A program made the translations under genes and the position numbers. The notes below the pieces were generated by a model, which saw only the letters and a list, made by a program, of their open reading frames with translations, was not told where the DNA came from and searched no databases. DNA of 64,000 nt from Nocardioides ungokensis (GTDB lineage Bacteria; Actinomycetota; Actinomycetes; Propionibacteriales; Nocardioidaceae), in the NCBI RefSeq assembly GCF_013466985.1, contig NZ_CP059164.1, positions 248,001-312,000 on the forward strand, read 5' to 3'. Of the stretch, positions 55,085 to 63,782 are shown one piece after another. Within the stretch, counting starts at the first letter, position 1. Each line of letters opens with the position of its first letter.

Positions 55085-55569
55085 ATGGCCGACCAGATCG
55101 ACGGAGTCGACTTCGCCCTCGCCGCCTACCGCGAGGAGGGCGTCTGGCAGGTGCAGGAGCTCGCCCACGACGTGCTCGTGGACCTCGACACCCTGGCGCA
55201 CGCGCTGCGCCGCTTCCCCGGCGACGGCGGGGCGGTCGGCATGGTGGCCGTGGACGAGGACTTCTTCATCGTCGTGCGCGTCGCCGGCGCCAGCACCCGC
55301 GTGCTGCTCTCCGACATCACGGCCGCCGACGAGTGGGAGCTCGCCCGCTCGGTGGTCGACTTCCTGGCGCTGCCCGACGTCGAGGAGGAGGACGACCAGG
55401 TGCCGGCCGGCGACCTCGACCTCCTCGTGACCTCGGCATGCACGCCATGGACCTGGCGGTGCTGATCGACGACTTCGAGCTCTACCCCGACGAGATGCTC
55501 TCCGAGGTCGCGCGCCGGCTGGGCTTCGGCCAGCTCTTCGACGACGCCGTCGGCCTCGCCAACGCCTGA
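55085..55569 (+). pseudogene. tRNA adenosine deaminase-associated protein (one frameshift)
   Basis: An actinobacterial protein of about 161 residues always found just before tadA. ATG 55085 has GGAGG upstream. The main frame runs MADQIDGVDFALAAYREEG to DQVPAGDLDLL and then goes out of frame at about 55422-55426. The next frame continues RDLGMHAMDLAVLIDDFELY to the stop at 55569, needing one added C. The biochemical role is unknown; its strict linkage suggests a part in tRNA A34 deamination or its control. The stop is 13 bp before tadA. Confidence 0.82.
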
Positions 55570-55582
55570 GCCTCCCCGCCGC

Positions 55583-56050
55583 ATGCCTCCGTCGTACGCC
55601 GCGTGGCGTGAGCCCATGCTCGCCGCGCTCGCGGAGGCACGGGCCGCCCTGGCCACCGGCGACGTGCCGATCGGGGCGGTGGTCCTGGACCCGGCCGGGA
55701 CCGTGGTCGGTCGCGGGCGCAACGTGCGCGAGGCCGACGCCGACCCCACCGGCCACGCCGAGGTGGTGGCGCTGCGAGAGGCCGCCCGGGCCCGCGGGGA
55801 GTGGCGGCTCGCGGGCTGCACGCTGGTCGTCACCCTCGAGCCCTGCACCATGTGCGCGGGTGCGGCGGTGCTGGCGCGGGTGGAGCGGGTCGTCTTCGGC
55901 GCGTTCGACGAGAAGGCCGGCGCGGTCGGCAGCCTGTGGGACGTGGTCCGCGACCGGCGCCTCAACCACCGGCCCGAGGTCGTGAGCGGGGTGCTCGCGG
56001 AGGAGTCGACAAAGCTGCTCGACGAGTTCTTCGCCGCCCAGCGGTCCTGA
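55583..56050 (+). CDS. tadA: tRNA-specific adenosine deaminase
   Basis: A 155-residue zinc deaminase that converts A34 of tRNA-Arg(ACG) to inosine. The zinc site is HAEVVAL (His plus catalytic Glu) and PCTMCAGA (two Cys). VRDRRLNHRPEVVSGVLAEE is the usual C-terminus. It lies just after its conserved partner gene and ends the operon. A 19-bp palindrome and the rhamnosidase follow. Confidence 0.95.
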   Translation: MPPSYAAWREPMLAALAEARAALATGDVPIGAVVLDPAGTVVGRGRNVREADADPTGHAEVVALREAARARGEWRLAGCTLVVTLEPCTMCAGAAVLARVERVVFGAFDEKAGAVGSLWDVVRDRRLNHRPEVVSGVLAEESTKLLDEFFAAQRS

Positions 56051-56064
56051 CGGGCCCGCCACCC

Positions 56065-56083
56065 GTATCGGCCCGGCCGATAC
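56065..56083. promoter_or_regulatory. Palindrome upstream of the rhamnosidase gene
   Basis: GTATCGGCC-C-GGCCGATAC: nine-base arms around one central base, with no mismatch, centred about 65 bp before the ATG at 56139. Its length and position fit an operator for a sugar-responsive repressor. No regulator gene is adjacent, so the binding protein is unknown. Confidence 0.6.
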
Positions 56084-56138
56084 CTGTCGTCGGCGCTGGT
56101 GATTGGTGCCCGCCACCGGGGTGCCCGAGGCTGGCGGC

Positions 56139-58730
56139 ATGCGCGTGAGAGTGGAGCACCTCGACGAGACCTTGGGCCTCGGCGACCGCCGACCCCGGCT
56201 GTCCTGGACCCTGCCGGCGGGGGTCGCGGAGCAGAAGGCGTACGAGCTCGAGCTCGACGACGGCACCACCACCGGCCGGGTGGACTCGGCCGACAACGTG
56301 CTGGTCCCGTGGCCGGGCCGGCCGCTGCGCTCGCGCGAGCGGCGTACCGTCCGCGTGCGGGTCTGGACCGACCGGGGCGACCTCGGCTGGTCGGAGGAGA
56401 CGACGCTCGAGGCCGGGCTGCTCGACCCCGAGGACTGGACCGCCGACTGGGTCCGCCCGGCCGAGGACGAGGTGCCGCCCGCGGGCCACCGGCCGGCCTA
56501 CCGCCTCCGCGGCGAGGTCGTGGTCGACGCCCCGGTCCGCAGTGTCCGTCTCCACGTCACGGCCCATGGCCTGCACGAGACCTCGATCGACGGGGTCCGC
56601 ATCGGCGATGAGCAGCTGGCGCCCGGCTACACCGAGTACGACGTGCACACGATCGTGGGGGTCCACGACGTCACCGACCTGGTGACCCCGGGCAGGCACG
56701 TTGTCGAGGCCCTGCTCGCCGACGGCTGGTTCCGGGGCAAGGTCGGCGCGCCCCGGGCCAGTGACCAGTGGGGTGAGCGCACGGCGTACCTCGCCCAGCT
56801 CGTTGTCGAGCACGAGGACGGGACGACGTCGGTGCACGGCACCGGACCGGACTGGCGGTGGACGACCTCGCACGTCCTGGCCGCCGACCTCATCGACGGG
56901 CAGGTGGAGGACCGCCGGCTGGTCGACGGGACGGGCTGGCGGCCTGTCGTCGTCGCCGACATCGGTCACGACGCACTCACCTCGTCGCCGGCCCCGCCGG
57001 TGCGCGCGGTCGAGGAGCTGCGCCCGGTCTCGGTGGCCGTGCTGCGGCCGGGCGTGCACGTGGTCGACCTCGGCCAGAACATCAACGGCCACGTGCGGCT
57101 CACCTCCCTCGGGCCGGCCGGCACCGAGCTCACGCTGACCCACGGAGAGGCTCTCGGCGCGGACGGCGACGTCACCATGGACCACCTGGTGCCCAACCTG
57201 CCGTTCCTGCCCGATCTCAACGCCGGCCAGGTCGACCGGGTCGTCTCCGCCGGGGTCGAGGGCGACGTCTTCGAGCCCCGCTTCACCACCCACGGGTTCC
57301 GCTACGTGCGCATCGAGGGCGATCTCCCGGCGATCCCCGCCGCCTCCGTGACCGGCGTCGTCGTGCACACCGACCTCGAGGAGCGGGGCGACTTCCGGTG
57401 CTCGGACGACCGGCTCAACCGCCTCCACCGGGCGGCGGTGTGGAGCTTTCGCGGCAATGCCTGCGACATCCCCACCGACTGCCCCACCCGCGAGCGCGCC
57501 GGCTGGACCGGTGACTGGCAGCTCTACGTCCCGACCGCGGCGTACCTCTACGACGTCGCCGGCTTCTCGCTCAAGTGGCTGCGCGACCTTGTCGCCACCC
57601 AGTGGGAGGACGGCACCCTCAACAACATGGCGCCGATCCCGAAGGCCGAGCGCACGGGCTTCCTCGAGCAGGTGAACGGCTCGGCGGGCTGGGGCGACGC
57701 CGTGCTGCTGGTGCCGTGGGAGCTCTTCTGCGAGTACGGCGACAGCGACGTGCTCGCCGAGCTCTGGCCGGCGATGGTGCGCTGGCTGGACCGCATGGAA
57801 CGGATGGCGACCAACGACCGGCACCCCGACCGCATCGCCCGCCACCCGCAGCCGCGCCCCCACGACCGGTACGTGTGGGACACCGGCTTCCACTGGGGTG
57901 AGTGGCTCGAGCCGGGTGGCACGCCCACCGACTTCCCGGCGTTCATCGCGGCCGACAAGGCCGAGGTCGCGACCGCGTTCTACGCGTGGTCGACGCGCCA
58001 CGCCGCCGAGATCGCGCGTGTGCTCGACGACAAGGTCGCCGCCGACCGGTACGACGAGCTGTCGCGGTCGGTCGTCGAGGCGTGGCGGACCGAGTTCATC
58101 GACGACGACGGTCGCATCACGCCTCGGACCCAGGCCAACTTGGTGCGGGCGCTGCGATTCGGGCTCGTCCCCGACGAGCTGCGGCAGCGCTCGGGCGACG
58201 ACCTCGCGGAGCTGGTCCGCGACTCGGGCCAGCACGTCGGCACCGGCTTCCTCGCCACCCCCGACCTGCTGCCGGTGCTGGCCGACCACGGCCACCTCGA
58301 CCTGGCCTACGAGCTGTTGCTGCAGGACACATCGCCGTCCTGGCTGACGATGATCGACCGGGGCGCCACCACGGTCTGGGAGCTGTGGGACGGCATCGAC
58401 GCCGACGGCGTCCCGCACGAGTCGCTCAACCACTACTCCAAGGGTGCGGTGATCTCGTTCCTGCACCGCTACACGTGTGGCCTCCAGCGCACCTCGCCGA
58501 CTTGGCGCGCCTTCCGGGTCGCCCCCCGGCCCGGCGGTGGGCTGACCTGGGCGCGCACCCATCACGACTCGCCGCACGGTCGGATCTCGGTCGCGTGGCG
58601 GCTCGAGGGCGACGAGCTCGTGCTGGACCTCGTCGTGCCGCCGGGTTGCTCGGCCGAGGTGGTGCTGCCGGACGGTACGACGACCTCCGCCGGCCCGGGC
58701 GAGCACGAGCTGCGGAGCCGGGCTGCCTGA
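56139..58730 (+). CDS. Alpha-L-rhamnosidase, glycoside hydrolase family 78
   Basis: An 863-residue inverting GH78 enzyme releasing terminal L-rhamnose from plant or microbial glycosides. The catalytic (alpha/alpha)6 domain carries DCPTRERAGWTGD, with Asp447, Glu452 and Asp459 matching the spacing D-x4-E-x6-D of the active site. The fourth acid, Glu748, lies in TTVWELWDG. N-terminal beta-sandwich domains (about residues 1-360) and a C-terminal one follow the usual order. There is no signal peptide, so it is probably cytosolic and acts on imported rhamnosides. ATG 56139 is chosen because the first domain starts there. Confidence 0.92.
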   Translation: MRVRVEHLDETLGLGDRRPRLSWTLPAGVAEQKAYELELDDGTTTGRVDSADNVLVPWPGRPLRSRERRTVRVRVWTDRGDLGWSEETTLEAGLLDPEDWTADWVRPAEDEVPPAGHRPAYRLRGEVVVDAPVRSVRLHVTAHGLHETSIDGVRIGDEQLAPGYTEYDVHTIVGVHDVTDLVTPGRHVVEALLADGWFRGKVGAPRASDQWGERTAYLAQLVVEHEDGTTSVHGTGPDWRWTTSHVLAADLIDGQVEDRRLVDGTGWRPVVVADIGHDALTSSPAPPVRAVEELRPVSVAVLRPGVHVVDLGQNINGHVRLTSLGPAGTELTLTHGEALGADGDVTMDHLVPNLPFLPDLNAGQVDRVVSAGVEGDVFEPRFTTHGFRYVRIEGDLPAIPAASVTGVVVHTDLEERGDFRCSDDRLNRLHRAAVWSFRGNACDIPTDCPTRERAGWTGDWQLYVPTAAYLYDVAGFSLKWLRDLVATQWEDGTLNNMAPIPKAERTGFLEQVNGSAGWGDAVLLVPWELFCEYGDSDVLAELWPAMVRWLDRMERMATNDRHPDRIARHPQPRPHDRYVWDTGFHWGEWLEPGGTPTDFPAFIAADKAEVATAFYAWSTRHAAEIARVLDDKVAADRYDELSRSVVEAWRTEFIDDDGRITPRTQANLVRALRFGLVPDELRQRSGDDLAELVRDSGQHVGTGFLATPDLLPVLADHGHLDLAYELLLQDTSPSWLTMIDRGATTVWELWDGIDADGVPHESLNHYSKGAVISFLHRYTCGLQRTSPTWRAFRVAPRPGGGLTWARTHHDSPHGRISVAWRLEGDELVLDLVVPPGCSAEVVLPDGTTTSAGPGEHELRSRAA

Positions 58731-58788
58731 CCACCGCGCCCGACGGCGAAATGGCTCGATCTGGGGATGGGCGGCCCCCGCCCACGGT

Positions 58789-58804
58789 TGTACCGTTTGG
58801 TACA
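58789..58804. promoter_or_regulatory. Candidate TetR operator overlapping the SRPBCC start
   Basis: TGTACC-GTTT-GGTACA is a perfect inverted repeat with four-base spacer whose last base is the A of the SRPBCC start codon. The TetR gene is the next gene of the same operon, so self-repression is likely. Binding here would block the ribosome-site and promoter region. Confidence 0.65.
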
Positions 58805-59238
58805 TGAGCACGCTATTCGAGACAACCAGACACATCGACGCACCGACCCAGCCGGTCGCGGAGGTGCTCTTCGACGTCGTCCGCTGGCCCGAGTGGACCC
58901 CGACGATCGACGACGTCGAACGCCTCGACGAGGGGCCGTTCCGAGTGGGCTCGCGGGCCCGGGTCCGCCAGCCGAAGCTCCCCAGGGCGGAGTGGGAGGT
59001 GACCGAGGTCGTGGACGGCCGCAGCTTCACCTGGGAGGCCACCGGACCGGGCATGCGGACGATCGCGCGCCACGAGGTCGTGCCCGACGGCGACGGCTCC
59101 CGGGTCACGCTCAGCATCGAGCAGACCGGACCGATGGGCGCGCTCGCCGCCCGGGTGTGGCGGGGGCTGACCCAGCGCTACATCGAGCTCGAGGCCGCGA
59201 GCCTGGACAGCCGCGTCACCGGCAAGCCGGCTGCGTGA
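58804..59238 (+). CDS. SRPBCC family protein (polyketide cyclase-like)
   Basis: A 144-residue ligand-binding START-like protein. Family features: an early TRHIDAPTQPVAEVLFDVVR with WPEWTPTID, a middle strand SRARVRQPKLPRAEWEVTEV, and the long C-terminal helix LAARVWRGLTQRYIELEA. It overlaps the TetR gene by GTGA. The pair (SRPBCC plus TetR under one palindrome) is common in Actinobacteria; the ligand is unknown. Confidence 0.85.
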   Translation: MSTLFETTRHIDAPTQPVAEVLFDVVRWPEWTPTIDDVERLDEGPFRVGSRARVRQPKLPRAEWEVTEVVDGRSFTWEATGPGMRTIARHEVVPDGDGSRVTLSIEQTGPMGALAARVWRGLTQRYIELEAASLDSRVTGKPAA

Positions 59239-59833
59239 GCCGGTCGGTCACGGCTGCGGGCACGTCGCCACGCGCACGACTGCTCGACGCCGCGATCGAC
59301 CACTTCGGGCGCCACGGCATCGGGGACACCAGCCTGCGTGGCATCGCCGAGGCGGTCGGCACCAGCCACCGGATGCTGATCTACCACTTCGGGTCGCGCG
59401 AGGGGCTGCTCGCCGAGGTCACCCGTGAGGTCGAGGCTCGCCAGCGCGCGCGCTGATGACCGCGGCGTACGACGCGGACCTGCCGCCGCTGGAGGCGGGC
59501 GCGAGGTACTGGGAGGAGACGGTCGAGGCGACGCTGCGCTACGGCCCGCTCTTCTTCGAGCTCGCGGCGCACGCCATGCAGGGCAGGGAGCACGCCGCGG
59601 GCCTGCGCGAGGAGCTGATCGCGGCCTGGCTCCCGTCGGTGACCGAGCTCTGCCGGGCGATCGGGTTGCCGAGGAGCAGGCCGGGACCCATGCGCGCCTC
59701 GCCCTCGGGGCCGCGCGGGGCCTGCTCCTCGACCTGCTGGTGACGGGAGCGCGAGGAGGTCGCCCGGGCCGCGGACCTGCTCAACCGGCTGCTCCTGCTG
59801 TCCGCCGAGGTCGGTGGCGCGGGGGCTCGCTGA
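59235..59833 (+). pseudogene. TetR family transcriptional regulator (three frameshifts)
   Basis: It starts at GTG 59235, overlapping the SRPBCC stop. The DNA-binding domain is intact (RLLDAAIDHFGRHGIGDTSL, RGIAEAVGTSHRMLIYHFG). The frame breaks near 59445-59452 (EARQRA to LMTAAYDADLPPL), near 59670-59674 (AIGLP to EEQAGTHARLAL) and near 59746-59750 (LLVTG to EREEVARAADLL). Each is repaired by adding one base, mostly G. The restored protein ends at 59833 with about 199 residues, normal for TetR. The clean flanks suggest read errors, although this is the densest group in the window. Confidence 0.8.
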
Positions 59834-59837
59834 CCGG

Positions 59838-59993
59838 TCAGGCGGCGTGCCGGGTGAGCGAGGTGCCGCACCGAGGGCAGTGGGTGCGGGTGCAGGTGTC
59901 GAGGTCCTGGCCGCAGCCGCAGACCGGGGGCGTGCGCCGCTCGGCCAGCTCCACGACCCGGTTGGACCACCAGGCGTGCCGTTCGGTGTTCAT
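59838..59993 (-). CDS. Small zinc-ribbon-like protein, hypothetical
   Basis: A 51-residue protein that starts at ATG 59993 with GAGGAGG well placed upstream. MNTERHAWWSNRVVELAERR forms a basic N-terminal helix. The C-terminal half holds five Cys and two His (VCGCGQDLDTC, THCPRCG), fitting a compact zinc site. Function unknown. It ends 5 bp from the convergent TetR gene. Confidence 0.6.
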   Translation of the reverse strand: MNTERHAWWSNRVVELAERRTPPVCGCGQDLDTCTRTHCPRCGTSLTRHAA

Positions 59994-60173
59994 CGTTCCC
60001 ACCTCCTCTCTCATCTGTTGTCACGACACCAGTACCGACTCGGTTCAGGCGCCCGAATCATCGCCACCCATCCCGGTCCGCTCGGTTGGACGATCCCCTC
60101 GTCGGCGATGGCGGCCGGCGCCCGGGGGAAGCAGCATGGCCGGAGGGCAGGGTGCCCGTCGGAGGGAGAGGTC

Positions 60174-60654
60174 ATGGCCGAGACGAGATGATCGCGATCA
60201 TCGAGACCGCGCTGCGCGAGAGCGGCGTACCCGAGGAGGTGGCCGCGGCTGGGCAGTTCATGCCGCCGCGGGCACACCGGGAGCATGTTCGCCGGGGGCC
60301 TCGTGGGCGACAGCCTCGCCGGCTCGGCGGGGGGTGGCCGACTCGGTGGGTACGGTGGGCGGCTCGCTCGCCGGCGCGCACGCCCACGACGCGGCCAGCG
60401 GGCTCCCGAGCAAGATGCTGGTCGGCGTGACCGCCACGCACGTCTGCGGCTTCGGCGCCGCCACGCGCCACAGCGCGGCCGGGCCGATCGTCTTCCGGGT
60501 GCCCCGGGAGACCCTTCAGGTCAAGGTCCACCATCGGGTGAACGTCCGGGTCCTGGAGCTCATCGAGACCACCACCGGCTCCCGCATCGAGCTCGAGGGC
60601 AATCGGATCCCGCTCACCCACCGCAAGGACGTCATCGAGGCTCTCGCGGATTGA
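60174..60654 (+). pseudogene. Conserved hypothetical protein (several frameshifts)
   Basis: The pieces join to a protein of about 155 residues: MIAIIETALRESGVPEEV and AAGQFMP; then RGHTGSMFAGGLVGDSLAG; then VADSVGTVGGSLAGAHAHDA, PSKMLVGVTATHVCGFGA and LIETTTGSRIELEGNRIPL to the stop at 60654. Breaks lie near 60258-60265 and 60330-60336. A third may be at 60186, because the ATG with the good ribosome site (60174) hits a stop after five codons while ATG 60188 has none. The C-terminal half resembles PH-like domains of bacterial membrane-associated proteins. Function unknown. Confidence 0.55.
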
Positions 60655-60727
60655 GCCGGCGGGCACGCGCGCCCCGACATGCCCTGATCGGGTCACTCGA
60701 TGACCACTTGCCCCGGTCCCGGCAGCA

Positions 60728-60761
60728 CCACGGACCCGGCCTGAGGTGGCCGGGTCCGTGG
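60728..60761. terminator. Bidirectional terminator hairpin
   Basis: A perfect 14-bp stem (60728-60741 with 60748-60761) with a TGAGGT loop between two convergent genes. No T-run. It can end transcription from both sides. Confidence 0.88.
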
Positions 60762-60788
60762 TCGCTACGTGGCTGCGAGGCCGGACGG

Positions 60789-63116
60789 TCAGCGCGTGAC
60801 GGTGAACGTCTGGCGCAGCGACGCCTTCGACGAGTCACCGGCGTACAGCTCGATCGTCCCCGCTCCACGACGAACTTGCCCCGGTTGTCGTAGAACCCGA
60901 AGTCGGTCCGGTCCACGGTGAAGTGGATCGTCCGGGACTGCCCGGGGTCGAGGGTCACCCGTTCGAAGCCGCGGAGCCGTCGTACCGGCTGCGAGATGCT
61001 CGCGACCGGGTCGTGGAGGTAGAGCTGCGCGACGTCCGTGCCGGCCCGGGAGCCGGTGTTGGTGACCGTCATCGTCGCGTGCACCTTGCCGTCGGGACCG
61101 ATGCGCGACTGGTCGATGGAGAAGTCGGACACCGAGAACGTGGTGTAGCTCAACCCGTAGCCGAACTCGTACAGCGGGTCGCAGGAGTTGAGGTCCCGGT
61201 AGCGCGAGTTGTACTTCTGGGTCGCGTCGCAGGGCCGACCCGTGGGCTCGTGGTTGTAGTAGATCGGGACCTGGCCGAGCGTCCGCGGGAACGTGACCGG
61301 CAGCTTGCCGCTGGGGTTCACGTCGCCGAAGACCACGTCCGCCACCGCGTTGCCGGCCTCGACGCCGGGGAACCACGCCTCGAGGATCGCCGGTGCCGTC
61401 TCGTCGACCTTCGACAGGGTCAGCGGTCGCCCGTTGAACAGCACCACCGCGATGGGCTTGTCGGGGACGGCCTGCTTCACCGCGTCGAGCAGTTCCTGCT
61501 GCTTGCCCGGCAGGTCGATCGTCGAGCGTGCCTCCGCCTCGGCGCTCATCTCCCGTGTCTCGCCGAGGGCGAGCACGATCTGGTCCGCGCTCTGGGCCGC
61601 GGCACACGGCGTCGGCGAAGCCGGTCGTCGTGCTGCAGTCGTCGGCGGTCGCGGCCTCCGGAGGCTCGGCGTGGCTCATCGTGCAGCCCGGTGTGTACGT
61701 CGCGGACGGATCCACGGCCTTGATGCCGTCGTAAAGGCTGACCGCGTCGGAGTCCTGGCCGCGGCCCCACCAGGGACCGAGCATGTCGTGCTTGCTGTCG
61801 CCGAGCGGCCCGATGACGGCGGTCTTCTTGGACTTGTCGAGCGGCAGCGTGCTGCTGCTGTTCTTGAGCAGCACCATCGACTCACCGGCGGCCTTGCGGG
61901 CGGCCTTCCGGTCGTCGGCGGTGAGGAAGCTCGCCGGGTCGGTGGCCTTGGCCTGGTTGACGTACGGGTGGGCGAACAGGCCGGCGCGGTACTTCACCCG
62001 GAGGATCCGGCGCACCGCGTCGTCCAGCCGGGACATGGTGATCCGGTGCTGCTGGAGCAGCTGCTGGCCGTAGTCACGGATGTTGGTGCTGACCATCTCG
62101 GAGTCGGTGCCGGCCATCAGCGCGTTGGCGCCTGCCTGCGGGCCGTCCGCGGCGGTGCCGTGGCCGCAGGGCCCCTCGTCGGGGGTCCTCGGCGGGCAGG
62201 CGCGGGTCTCGGAGACCGCCGTGTAGTCGCTCTCGACGAACCCGTCGAAGCCCCACTGCTTCTTGAGGATCTGGGTCTCGGTGTACTTGTTCGCGCACCC
62301 CGGGACGCCGTTGAGCGAGTTGAACGAGCACATCACCGTGTCGGCGCCGGCATCGATCGCCGCCTTGAACGGCGGCAGGTACATGTTGCGCAGCCGCGCC
62401 TCGGACATGTCGGTGGTGTTGTAGTCGCGGCCGCCCTCGGGCTGGCCGTAGGCGACGTAGTGCTTGACGCTCGACACCACCTTGTCGCGGTCGCTGTAGC
62501 TGTCGCCCTGGGCGCCCTTGACGCGGGCGGCTCCCATCACGGAGCCGAGGTAGGGGTCCTCGCCGGCGCCCTCGACGATGCGGCCCCAGCGGGGCTCGTG
62601 CGAGACGTCGACCATGGGGCTGTAGATCTGCTTCAGGCCGACGGTGGCCGACTCGCGGGCACCGATCGTGGCGTCGGACTTCGCGACGTCGGGGTCGAAC
62701 GAGCTCGCGGTCCCGAGCGGCACCGGGAAGATGGTCCGGTAGCCGTGGATCGTGTCGTAGGCGAACAGGATCGGGATGTGCAGCCGGGAGTCGTCCACGG
62801 CGACGTGCTGATAGTGGTTGATCTGCGCCGGGTCGGTGAGGCTGAAGACGCCGCCGACGCCGTTCTTGGCCTCGGCGTCGTTGATCTGGCCGTCCGAGAG
62901 CAGCTGGACCTGCTCGAGCTTCTCCTTCGTGGTCATCTTCGCCAGCAGCACATCGACCTTCTGCTCGATGCTCCTGCTCGCAGGTGTTCTGGCCGGCGCC
63001 AACGCCTGTTCGTCGCTGGACTGGCTGACCGTCGTGGCGGCGACGACGCTGCCGCCGACGAGAGTGGCCAGGATGGCCGAGGTGGCGATCGTGGTCGTGC
63101 TGAGGATGCGTTTCAC
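60789..63116 (-). pseudogene. Secreted glycoside hydrolase family 3, beta-glucosidase-like (two frameshifts)
   Basis: An exported GH3 enzyme of about 775 residues. GTG 63116 follows GGAGG, and the signal peptide is KRILSTTTIATSAILATLVGG. The TIM-barrel domain has IPILFAYDTIHGYRTIFPVP, VKHYVAYG and the nucleophile Asp in GFDGFVESDYTAV. The second domain and a C-terminal fibronectin-III-like domain (FSIDQSRIGPDG, GQSRTIHFTVDRTDFGFYD) follow, as in BglX. Breaks lie near 61600-61606 (FADAV to AAAQSADQIVLALGETRE, one extra T) and near 60866-60871 (KFVVER to GTIELYAGDSS, one G missing). The exact beta-glycoside substrate is not known. Confidence 0.85.
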
Positions 63117-63145
63117 CGAGATACCTCCGCGTTGCCCGAGTCGCG

Positions 63146-63159
63146 CCGGCGATCGCCGG
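63146..63159. promoter_or_regulatory. Palindrome upstream of the GH3 gene
   Basis: CCGGCGATCGCCGG, a perfect 14-bp palindrome 30 bp before the GTG start. It could be an operator. In such GC-rich DNA a chance palindrome of this length is not negligible, so confidence is low. Confidence 0.35.
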
Positions 63160-63242
63160 TGGACGCCTACCAGGTCCCGGGGGTGTGCCAGCGCCGAGCA
63201 GGCAGGCCGATCCTTCACCCGCGCGCGGCGCGAGGACAAGGG

Positions 63243-63782
63243 TCAGTCTCGTGGTCCAGCCTGCATGAGGCCGGCGAGGCCGCCGGGGAGGGTGGCTGCG
63301 AGGTCGGGCCGGAACTCGCCGTCGACGAGCACGAAGACGACGCGGGCCGTGGTCTCGCCGCGGTTCGCCCAGGCGTGGTCGGTGCCGCGCTGGACGACGA
63401 CGTCGCCCGCCCGCAGCGTCACCTCCGAGTCGTCGAGGACGAGGGTGATCTCGCCCTCGAGGACGATGCCGTAGTCGATCGTCGCGGTGCGGTGCACCGG
63501 CGACTGGAGACCGCGCTCGTCGAGGTGGCCGGGGCGGAACTCGTTGACCCGGATCTTCGTGCCCCGCACCGGTGGGGGCACGGCCAGCTCGCGTCGCGTC
63601 GGGTCGTCCTCGACGGCGGTGATCGTGGCGGGGGCGCCCTCGGTGCACCAGACCTCGTGGAAGGAGACACCGTCGTCGGGCAGGTCCCTGCTCACCGGCA
63701 CCGGCCCGTCGGAGAGCACCACGGAGACGCCGTCGGGTGTGTGGCCGGTGACGACGCGACGCGGCACCGCGGGGGTGCTCAT
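63243..63782 (-). CDS. Cupin domain protein
   Basis: A 179-residue cupin. The beta-barrel motifs are in the second half: PVHRTATIDYGIVLEGEITL (motif 1, with the Glu of EGEI) and LRAGDVVVQRGTDHAWANRG (motif 2, with His). The His in PVHRT, the Glu and the second His form the expected metal site. The first 70 residues form an additional strand-rich part. ATG 63782 overlaps the stop of the MBL-fold gene (ATGA), so the two are coupled. The substrate is unknown. Confidence 0.82.
   Translation of the reverse strand: MSTPAVPRRVVTGHTPDGVSVVLSDGPVPVSRDLPDDGVSFHEVWCTEGAPATITAVEDDPTRRELAVPPPVRGTKIRVNEFRPGHLDERGLQSPVHRTATIDYGIVLEGEITLVLDDSEVTLRAGDVVVQRGTDHAWANRGETTARVVFVLVDGEFRPDLAATLPGGLAGLMQAGPRD

Noticed and set aside
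55962..59117. Minus-strand open frame of 1051 codons opposite the rhamnosidase
   Set aside because: The plus-strand gene has all GH78 catalytic motifs in order; the minus translation is low-complexity without any motif.
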